In this document: positions 4,693-10,036 of the stretch, one piece after another | How positions within the stretch are numbered: the first letter of the stretch is position 1 | Layout of the letters: each line of letters starts with the position of its first letter | Assembly (NCBI GenBank): GCA_019056875.1 | Contig: DXJA01000277.1 | Location: 1-10,036, forward strand | DNA: 10,036 nt | Source: Candidatus Jordarchaeum madagascarense | GTDB lineage: Archaea; Asgardarchaeota; Jordiarchaeia; Jordiarchaeales; Jordiarchaeaceae | Direction: 5' to 3' | Made by a program: the position numbers and the translations under genes | Notes under the pieces: model-generated | What the model was told of the DNA's origin: nothing | What the model saw: only the letters and a program-made list of their open reading frames with translations | Databases searched by the model: none

Positions 4693-7206
4693 ATGCAGGC
4701 AATTATCTTGGCTGGTGGTAAGGGAACAAGGTTAAGGCCTTTGACGGTGAATATGCCAAAACCCTTGGTGCCTGTAGGCGGTATTCCTATAATGGAACAC
4801 ATGATAAGACTTCTCCGGAGACATGGGATAAGCGATATAGTCATATCTTTGGGCTATCTGAGTGATAAGTTTGAACAGTATTTTGGTGATGGTTCAAGGT
4901 TCGGAGTTAAACTGATTTATTCCTATGAGAAAACTCCTTTGGGAACTGCGGGGGCGGTAAAACATGCCCAGAAACACATTTCAGATACTTTCATTGTTGC
5001 CAGTGGTGACGTGTTAACCGATATTAATTTGGATAAATTCCTGGCTGAGCATCGTAGGAATGGGACTCTGGCCTCGATAGCGTTGGCTAGGTCAGTTAGC
5101 CCCACTGCGTTTGGTATTGTTTTTGTGGATGAGGACGGTTTTATAACACGTTTTCTTGAGAAACCGAGTTGGGGTGAGGTTTTTAGCGATATAATCAACG
5201 CGGGTATTTACGTTATGGAACCTGAGATTTTGGGGCTGATACCGGAGAATAGGGAATACGATTTTAGTAAGGATGTTTTTCCGAAAATGCTTTCCGATAA
5301 TAAAAAGTTGTTTGGGTATATGATTGATAGTTACTGGTTGGATATTGGAAATCCGCAAAAATATTTGGAAGCTAATTATGATGTTCTTAAGGGTTCTATG
5401 AGGGTGGAATTTCCCTATAAGAAGGTTAAGGATGGTTTGTGGATTGGGGAAGGGGCCCGGATAGATGATGACTGTGAGATTTACCCCCCTGCGGTAATCG
5501 GGGACTTCTGCCGAATAAATCGAGGTGCGGTTATTGACCGTTTCAGCGTGGTTGGGGCCGGTTGTTACGTGGGTGAAGGTGCCCGGATAAGTCGTTCCGT
5601 TATTTGGAGTAATAGCTCTATACATAAAATGGCTTCTCTTCGTTCCTGTGTGGTGGGTGAAAGGTGTGAGGTGGGTGAGAAGAGCAGAGTGCTTGATGGA
5701 GCAATTATTGGCGATGATTGTATTTTGGGTCCGGAAAGTCTGGTGCAAGAGGATATTCTCATTTGGCCCGATAAGGTGGTTCAGAAGAATTCTATTGTGA
5801 ATATGAATATAATATGGGGGGTCATGTGGAAGAAGAGCCTCTTTGGGGATTACGGTATCTCCGGCCTTGCCAATTTGGAAATCACGCCAGAATTCGCCTC
5901 AAAACTGGGAGCGGCGTTCGGAACCTATCTGGGAGAAGGCTCAAAGGTAGCGATTGGCAGAGACACATATCTTATATCCCGAATGATTAAAAGAGCAATG
6001 ATAGCTGGGCTTCAGTCCACAGGAGTGAATGTCTATAACCTTAGAGTGCTACCCACACCCATAATAGAGGAGGCTGTTAGAGTCCACAACGCTGAGGGCG
6101 GGATATCCATAACAGTTCCCCGCGAAAACGAAAACCTGATAAACATTAGAATTTTTGACTCCCAAGGAATAGACCTGAATGAGGCGGAACAAAAAAAAGT
6201 TGAAGACATTTTCTTCAAAGAAGCATTAAAGAGGAGCGAGCCTTTAGGTGTTGGTGATATACTTTATCCCACTCGTTTTCTGGAATCCTATCTTGAAGCC
6301 TCTCTGAATCATGTGAACACAGAATTGTTATCATCCCCCAAAATGCGGGTAGTAATAGATTGCGCTGAAGGAAGCAGTTCAATGATTGCGCCAGTGTTTC
6401 TTAGAGATCTGGGATGCGAGGTTGTTACTCTTAACGCTTCTTTCGGGGAGTCTATTCCTAAAAGAGCCTTACCTTCTGCCGCTGACTCTCTCTTTACCCT
6501 CAGAAAAACGGTGAAAGCCCTAGACGCTGATCTGGGTGCCACGTTTGATAGTGATGCGGATAGAGTATTATTTGTTGACGATAAAGGTGAAGTGGTGAGT
6601 GGTGATACATCGGTTGCTCTCTTAGCCCAAGCGGTTCTAACCGAATTCGGTAAAGGAAACAAAATAGTAGTGCCAATTAGCACGAGCCAAATCGTAGACA
6701 TCATAGTTTCAGAATTTAAAGGAGAGACGATTAGAACCAAGCTGGGATTAAGACCTCTGGCAGAGGCCGTGATACAACACAAAGCAGTATTTGGGGGAGA
6801 CGAAACAGGAGGCTTCATCTTTCCAAAGATACACCCCTTCCGTGACGGCGTCATCAGCGTCGCTAAACTACTTGAATTTCTAGCGAGAACAAAACTAACC
6901 CTTTCCGAGGTAATAAACGAAATTCCCAGATTCTACACTCTGAAAGAATCAGTACCAACACCACTCCAACACAGGGGATTAATTATGAGAACACTTCTAG
7001 AAAACGCAGAAGGGGAAACATTCGACGTGATTGATGGAATTAAAATATTCTTTGATTCGGGCTGGGTTCTAGTCCGTCCCTCATCAGATGAACCCGTATT
7101 CGATATATTCGCAGAAGCACAAACTGAGACAAAAGCCCAGGAACTTACCAAAACCTACAAGAAAGAAATAGAAGAAATCCTTCTGGAAGTAGAAAAATCC
7201 ACGTGA
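4693..7206 (+). CDS. Sugar-1-phosphate nucleotidyltransferase (GDP-mannose pyrophosphorylase-like) fused to a degenerate phosphohexomutase domain
   Basis: An 837-residue cytoplasmic fusion, the typical size for mannose-1-phosphate guanylyltransferase/phosphomannomutase-type proteins. Residues 1-235 are the nucleotidyltransferase: LAGGKGTRLRPLT (6-18), PKPLVPVGG (22-30), the metal-binding SGD (104-106), EKPSW (156-160) and WLDIGNPQKYLEAN (215-228). Residues 245-370 are a left-handed beta-helix with hexapeptide-like repeats (IGEGARI, IGDFCRI, VGEGARI, VGERCEV, IGDDCIL). Residues 376-833 are phosphohexomutase-like: metal loop DSDADR (619-624), sugar loop GGDETGG (701-707) and phosphate loop RPSSDEP (795-801). 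The catalytic phosphoserine loop, normally TASHNP, reads TVPREN (474-479), so the mutase half is probably inactive or altered. The family makes GDP-mannose or another NDP-hexose for glycans; the exact sugar and nucleotide are not determined. It starts without a Shine-Dalgarno, from a well-placed TATA box. Strand composition changes near residue 376, at the domain junction. Confidence 0.9.
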   Translation: MQAIILAGGKGTRLRPLTVNMPKPLVPVGGIPIMEHMIRLLRRHGISDIVISLGYLSDKFEQYFGDGSRFGVKLIYSYEKTPLGTAGAVKHAQKHISDTFIVASGDVLTDINLDKFLAEHRRNGTLASIALARSVSPTAFGIVFVDEDGFITRFLEKPSWGEVFSDIINAGIYVMEPEILGLIPENREYDFSKDVFPKMLSDNKKLFGYMIDSYWLDIGNPQKYLEANYDVLKGSMRVEFPYKKVKDGLWIGEGARIDDDCEIYPPAVIGDFCRINRGAVIDRFSVVGAGCYVGEGARISRSVIWSNSSIHKMASLRSCVVGERCEVGEKSRVLDGAIIGDDCILGPESLVQEDILIWPDKVVQKNSIVNMNIIWGVMWKKSLFGDYGISGLANLEITPEFASKLGAAFGTYLGEGSKVAIGRDTYLISRMIKRAMIAGLQSTGVNVYNLRVLPTPIIEEAVRVHNAEGGISITVPRENENLINIRIFDSQGIDLNEAEQKKVEDIFFKEALKRSEPLGVGDILYPTRFLESYLEASLNHVNTELLSSPKMRVVIDCAEGSSSMIAPVFLRDLGCEVVTLNASFGESIPKRALPSAADSLFTLRKTVKALDADLGATFDSDADRVLFVDDKGEVVSGDTSVALLAQAVLTEFGKGNKIVVPISTSQIVDIIVSEFKGETIRTKLGLRPLAEAVIQHKAVFGGDETGGFIFPKIHPFRDGVISVAKLLEFLARTKLTLSEVINEIPRFYTLKESVPTPLQHRGLIMRTLLENAEGETFDVIDGIKIFFDSGWVLVRPSSDEPVFDIFAEAQTETKAQELTKTYKKEIEEILLEVEKST

Positions 7207-7336
7207 AAGTCGAACTCAAAACAAGAAAAAGTGAAAATAAACCATTACAGAACCAATTGTACAGTCTAGTCTACACGTTTCAAAACTCAATTTCTGAGAT
7301 ATATGGGTCAGCTGTTCGTCAGGTTTTTAGGATAAT

Positions 7337-7360
7337 CTTATTTTTTAACTTTTATTCTTT
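7337..7360 (+). terminator. T-run terminator of the fusion gene
   Basis: TTATTTTTTAACTTTTATTCTTT includes a run of six T (7341-7346). It lies about 130 bases after the fusion gene's TGA and reaches into the end of the convergent isomerase gene. An oligo-T tract of this kind is a plausible archaeal terminator. The rest of the convergent gap (7207-7336) shows no gene or repeat that I can support beyond a weak CTCA/TGAG hairpin near 7290. Confidence 0.4.
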
Positions 7361-7900
7361 GGGTTTTATTTGCGTTGCCAGCGATTCTAGCACTATTGTG
7401 GATAGAATTTCAAAGTAAGCTCCGGGAGGTTCAAGTGTACCTTTGACTTCTCTTCCCACAAAGCTCTGCTCCGAGGATTTGGCTCTTCCCACGATTTTAA
7501 TAGCCTCGTCAGCGGTTTCGCCTAGAGTTGAATCCCGCCACGATGTTATAGCAATGACTGTTCCTTTTGATTCCTTAGTTGCCTTGGCAACGGTTAAAAC
7601 TTCAGTTGTTTCACCGCTACCAGAAATGGCTATGAGCAGGTCACCTTCCCCTATTGGTGGAATGAGATCAGTCATCTCAATGCTTATAAAGTAAACCTTG
7701 TACCCCTTCTGAAGTAAACGCATCGCAAACATCATACCCACAAAAGAAGACCTTCCCTTACCCGTGATAAAAATTCTGTTTGCCTTTTTGATATGCTCCT
7801 CGAGCTTCATAAAATCTTCAAAGTCAATTGACTTTAGGTTTTTTTGTAACTTTTCAAATTCGCTGTTTATTGCATCGATAAGGCTCTGACCCTTTACCAT
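7352..7900 (-). CDS. hxlB: SIS-domain 6-phospho-3-hexuloisomerase
   Basis: A 182-residue protein, the length of archaeal 6-phospho-3-hexuloisomerases (about 180). The SIS fold is clear: RIFITGKGRSSFVGMMFAMRL (42-62) holds the conserved GxGRS...AMRL signature of this family, DLLIAISGSGETTEVLTVAK (87-106) holds the SGSGxT phosphate-binding loop, and GTVIAITS (113-120) is the next strand. GAYFEILSTIVLES (160-173) corresponds to the region carrying the catalytic glutamate (E164 here). The enzyme interconverts D-arabino-3-hexulose 6-phosphate and fructose 6-phosphate. In archaea lacking the oxidative pentose route it acts with hexulose-phosphate synthase to make ribulose 5-phosphate. The stretch IEMTDLIPPIGEG (74-86) is slightly longer than usual, so another sugar-phosphate isomerase of the SIS superfamily is possible. 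No synthase gene is nearby. The start is set by an AAGGAGG seven bases upstream. It diverges from the hydroxyacid dehydrogenase gene. Confidence 0.8.
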   Translation of the reverse strand: MVKGQSLIDAINSEFEKLQKNLKSIDFEDFMKLEEHIKKANRIFITGKGRSSFVGMMFAMRLLQKGYKVYFISIEMTDLIPPIGEGDLLIAISGSGETTEVLTVAKATKESKGTVIAITSWRDSTLGETADEAIKIVGRAKSSEQSFVGREVKGTLEPPGAYFEILSTIVLESLATQIKPKE

Positions 7901-7907
7901 TACTTTT

Positions 7908-7914
7908 CCTCCTT
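7908..7914 (-). promoter_or_regulatory. Shine-Dalgarno site AAGGAGG of the isomerase gene
   Basis: AAGGAGG sits with a seven-base spacer before the ATG. It is the strongest ribosome binding site in the window and fixes the start of the isomerase. Confidence 0.75.
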
Positions 7915-7939
7915 ACAATCTAAAACCTTCTAATTCATC

Positions 7940-7948
7940 CTATATCTT
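7940..7948 (-). promoter_or_regulatory. Candidate TATA box of the isomerase gene
   Basis: The minus strand reads AAGATATAG, which would start transcription near 7918 and give an 18-base leader just containing the AAGGAGG. A second AT-rich candidate (AGATTATAATT on the minus strand, about 7985-7995) is possible. Confidence 0.3.
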
Positions 7949-8090
7949 GCCTATTAACAATTTCACTTGCTTAATTCCCTTCCAATTATAATCTATTAAG
8001 CTTTTTTATCACAGCTCCCTAATCCCCAATAAAAAAGAACCATCAAACCATGACGGAAATGGTGAATAACTTATTAAAAACTAGAATGCT

Positions 8091-8107
8091 CACAATATTT
8101 TATACCT
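8091..8107 (+). promoter_or_regulatory. Candidate TATA box of the hydroxyacid dehydrogenase gene
   Basis: ACAATATTTTATACC is centred near 8100, predicting transcription from about 8125 and a leader of about 20 bases without a Shine-Dalgarno. A closer AT-rich string (CTAAATAAA, 8122-8130) lies inside an inverted repeat and would give a leaderless start. The remainder of the 246-base divergent gap (7949-8090) holds no gene. Confidence 0.35.
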
Positions 8108-8118
8108 TTCACAAAAGT

Positions 8119-8136
8119 ATTCTAAATAAATAGAAT
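8119..8136. repeat. Inverted repeat ATTCTA-N6-TAGAAT before the dehydrogenase gene
   Basis: Perfect six-base arms (8119-8124 and 8131-8136) lie only ten bases upstream of the start codon. A third copy of TAGAAT is at 8082-8087, on the other side of the TATA-like string. The position overlapping the expected transcription start suits a repressor operator. The AT-rich context means chance occurrence is possible. Confidence 0.35.
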
Positions 8137-8146
8137 TAATCGGCCC

Positions 8147-9154
8147 ATGGTGGTAGAATTGAAAAAAGTTTTTGTAACTCGGCAAATCGCGGAGGAGGCG
8201 CTTCAAATCCTAATGCAAAACGCAAAAGTTACAGTTCATTCAGGGGACCTTCCACCGGAGAAGAATGAAATCATCGAGCAGGTTAAAGACGCCCAAGGAC
8301 TTGTAACCCTGCTCACCGACCAAATAGACGCCGAAATAATAAATCACGGAAAACAGCTCATTGTCATATCAAACGTCGCAGTAGGCTATGACAACATAGA
8401 TGTGGAGACTGCAACCAGAAGAGGAATCTACGTAACCAACACCCCAGGAGTGCTGGATGATGCCACCGCTGACCTAGCTTTCACACTACTTCTGGCTGTT
8501 GCCCGAAGAATCCCCGAGGCAGACTCTTTCGTGAGAACAGGACAATGGAAAGGCTGGGACCCAAACCTACTCCTTGGATCAGACCTAAAAGACAAAACAC
8601 TCGGAATCATAGGATTGGGAAGAATAGGCTCAGAGATCGCCAAGAGAGCCAAGTGCTTCAAAATGAAAATAATTTACTACCAGCCCCAAAGAGACCCCGA
8701 AAAAGAAAAAAGTGTAGGAGCAAAATATGCCTCCCTCAAGGAGCTCCTCTCAAAATCAGACTTTATCTCACTCCATGTACCCCTAACCAGCGAAACCAAA
8801 GACCTGATCGGCAAAAAAGAATTAAACCAAATGAAAAAAACCGCCTACCTCATCAACACCTCACGGGGCCCAGTAGTGGATGAGCAAGCCCTTTACCAGG
8901 CACTCGTGGAGGGAAAAATAAGAGGAGCAGCACTCGACGTATTCGACCAAGAACCCATAAGCGCCGATAACCCCCTATTAAAACTAAAAAATGTAGTCCT
9001 CACACCTCACATCGGATCCGCAACGTTAGAAACCAGAACAAGAATGGCGGTTTTAGCAGCCCAAAACACGGTAAAAGCTTTGAACAACGAAACCCCACCC
9101 CACCTCATAAACCCCAAAGTTTTAGAATACAAGAAAAATCCAAATTCAAAATGA
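8147..9154 (+). CDS. D-2-hydroxyacid dehydrogenase (glyoxylate/hydroxypyruvate reductase, GyaR-like)
   Basis: A 335-residue protein, the usual length of archaeal glyoxylate/hydroxypyruvate reductases. The N-terminal catalytic domain includes NVAVGYDNIDVETATRRGI (76-94), where VGYDNID is strongly conserved in this family, and VTNTPGVLDDATADLAFTLLL (96-116). The Rossmann domain carries GLGRIG (156-161). The catalytic triad is present: R240 in NTSRGPVVDE, E269 in DVFDQEP and H288 in TPHIGSAT. The enzyme reduces glyoxylate or hydroxypyruvate to glycolate or D-glycerate with NAD(P)H, or runs in reverse. After the second Rossmann strand the sequence is YYQPQR rather than an acidic residue, which leans toward NADP(H), though weakly. 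D-3-phosphoglycerate dehydrogenase is less likely because the protein is short and has no ACT domain. The ATG at 8147 is preferred; a TTG four codons later would match homologues that begin near KKVFVTR. No Shine-Dalgarno is seen. Confidence 0.9.
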   Translation: MVVELKKVFVTRQIAEEALQILMQNAKVTVHSGDLPPEKNEIIEQVKDAQGLVTLLTDQIDAEIINHGKQLIVISNVAVGYDNIDVETATRRGIYVTNTPGVLDDATADLAFTLLLAVARRIPEADSFVRTGQWKGWDPNLLLGSDLKDKTLGIIGLGRIGSEIAKRAKCFKMKIIYYQPQRDPEKEKSVGAKYASLKELLSKSDFISLHVPLTSETKDLIGKKELNQMKKTAYLINTSRGPVVDEQALYQALVEGKIRGAALDVFDQEPISADNPLLKLKNVVLTPHIGSATLETRTRMAVLAAQNTVKALNNETPPHLINPKVLEYKKNPNSK

Positions 9155-9198
9155 CCCGACCCCCCAAATTCATTCCTTCTCCATCCCCTTGAGAGGCT

Positions 9199-9215
9199 TA
9201 AAAATTCTATTTTTG
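9199..9215. terminator. Symmetric terminator between convergent genes
   Basis: A perfect inverted repeat AAAAAT-TCT-ATTTTT (9200-9214) in the 79-base convergent gap gives a run of five T on both strands: 9210-9214 on plus and 9200-9204 on minus. It could end both the dehydrogenase transcript and the regulator transcript. Confidence 0.45.
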
Positions 9216-9233
9216 CAAAGGGAGGGCTTTCCA

Positions 9234-10036
9234 CTATTTCTCTTTTTCCAGCTCTTTCCTCGTCTTAACTTTTAGTATGTCCGGACTCCACTTCCAAGTC
9301 TTGTTACGCGCATCGAATAGCTCTCTTAGAGCGGCGCGACTTCCTTCCTGAATACTTCTGAAAAACAATTTATACTCTGCCAGTGGGCGCAGCGTCCTCC
9401 GAACAGCCCTCTCAAGAGGCGTGATACTCCCCGGTGGGGCTTCCAACCAGCACGCTAGAGAACTATCCCCCTTAAGAGACCTCATCCAATAGATCCACGC
9501 TTTGGGAAGCCTCCTGATAGCCACCGCAAATGAATAAAGCGTGTCAACATCCGATTCCACGATAAAAAGTATGTGCTCATTCAAACCTATGTGATCCATA
9601 CCCATAAACAGCTGAAGTACCCCCCTTTTTAGGAGATTCTCCTTAGCCCTAGCCACAGAGCGCACATTGTAACCTAGGTCCCGGCTCAAATCCTGAGTGG
9701 TCACATCAAAATTTTTAAGCCAAGCATCAATCAACACCAGATCCCTCTCACTGATACCCTTCACCTTTTCCGAAGGTCCCAATAAAGGAGGAGCCCTACC
9801 CTTTTTCTCTTCCTGCGGAATAACCTTATCCCAACCCTTGCTGAGCACATTACCCAGATAAAGAGACCAGGAATTCCAATCAATGCTCCAAACCCCATTA
9901 TCCTCGTCGTAAAAATCAAACGAGAGAACGCTCTCAAACCTCTCAATAATCCAAGTCCACATCCTAAAATTTTTCCTCTCAAAATCCTTATAGACCTGGT
10001 TAATCGCTCTAGGCGGAATAATGATGGAGAAAATAG
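9234..10036 (-). CDS. Lrp/AsnC-like regulator, 5' end outside the window
   Basis: The frame stays open to the right edge. Upstream of the ATG at 9962 it continues with a plausible coding stretch (IPPRAINQVYKDFERKFNF), so the true start lies beyond the window and 266 residues are visible. Counting from M at 9962, residues 71-122 form an Lrp/AsnC-type winged helix (SERDLVLIDAWLKNFDVTTQ, then DLGYNVRSVARAKENLLKRG). Residues 127-205 alternate strand and helix (HILFIVES, TLYSFAVAIRRLP, AWIYWMRS, SLACWLEAP, ITPLERAVRRTLRPL) like the ligand-binding RAM domain. The region before residue 50 is tryptophan-rich (WSIDWNSWSLYL) and resembles the C-terminal tail (RNKTWKWSPDIL), hinting at a duplicated wHTH-RAM layout. 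Expected role: a DNA-binding regulator responding to an amino acid or similar small molecule. Its target is unknown; the convergent dehydrogenase is merely its neighbour. Confidence 0.7.
   Translation of the reverse strand, partial: IFSIIIPPRAINQVYKDFERKNFRMWTWIIERFESVLSFDFYDEDNGVWSIDWNSWSLYLGNVLSKGWDKVIPQEEKKGRAPPLLGPSEKVKGISERDLVLIDAWLKNFDVTTQDLSRDLGYNVRSVARAKENLLKRGVLQLFMGMDHIGLNEHILFIVESDVDTLYSFAVAIRRLPKAWIYWMRSLKGDSSLACWLEAPPGSITPLERAVRRTLRPLAEYKLFFRSIQEGSRAALRELFDARNKTWKWSPDILKVKTRKELEKEK

Noticed and set aside
5092..5748. Minus-strand frame of 218 codons opposite the nucleotidyltransferase gene
   Set aside because: It is a shadow of the fusion gene, rich in T, N and H as expected from the antisense of G+T-rich DNA.
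7203..7418. 71-codon frame starting with a GTG that overlaps the stop of the fusion gene (GTGA)
   Set aside because: The overlap looks like translational coupling, but there is no Shine-Dalgarno. The frame runs through the T-run terminator and ends antisense to the isomerase gene, and no family is recognisable.
8047..8063. Possible operator ACCAT...ATGGT upstream of the dehydrogenase
   Set aside because: Only five-base arms with an asymmetric seven-base spacer, which is too likely by chance.
1..10036. tRNA, CRISPR array, insertion sequence or phage gene
   Set aside because: Gaps were read for T-arm motifs, regularly spaced repeats, transposase motifs and terminal inverted repeats, and nothing convincing was found.

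Overview
The window looks like chromosomal DNA from an archaeon. Candidate promoters are AT-rich TATA-like boxes about 25 bases before inferred transcription starts. Several genes have no Shine-Dalgarno site (leaderless or short-leader starts) while others have a clear GGAGG. Gene ends carry T-runs, and the gene content fits: a 6-phospho-3-hexuloisomerase, a hyperthermophile-type glyoxylate/hydroxypyruvate reductase, an Lrp-like regulator, winged-helix proteins and a small two-CxxC protein. A Thermoproteota/Bathyarchaeia-like lineage is plausible, but that is inference. There is no tRNA, rRNA, CRISPR array, insertion sequence or phage gene that I can support.

Left part (1-3850, all minus strand): an FAD-dependent oxidase of the PCMH/VAO superfamily is followed 14 bases later by a CCG-domain iron-sulfur protein. 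Together they form a two-gene operon resembling the GlcD/GlcF, D-lactate dehydrogenase and HdrD electron-transfer pairs. A 292-residue protein built from about four winged-helix units follows, probably from its own promoter. The natural substrate of the oxidase is not evident.

Middle (3850-7350): a 395-base stretch without a credible gene holds a perfect palindrome. Next come a small zinc-ribbon-like protein (minus) and, divergently, an 837-residue fusion of a sugar-nucleotidyltransferase, a left-handed beta-helix and a phosphohexomutase-like domain. The mutase part has lost the catalytic serine motif but keeps its metal and phosphate loops. The fusion probably supplies or regulates GDP-mannose or a similar NDP-sugar for glycan synthesis.

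Right part (7350-10036): a SIS-domain hexulose-phosphate isomerase (minus) and a D-2-hydroxyacid dehydrogenase (plus) diverge from a 246-base promoter region. A convergent Lrp/AsnC-like regulator (minus) continues past the right edge. The isomerase links to ribulose-monophosphate (pentose) metabolism, and the dehydrogenase to glyoxylate/hydroxypyruvate. With the glycolate/lactate-type oxidase pair on the left, the window leans toward 2-hydroxyacid and sugar-phosphate metabolism, although nothing proves joint regulation.

The plus strand is G+T-rich from roughly 3000 to 5820 whatever the gene direction, and A+C-rich or neutral outside. The changes fall inside two genes.
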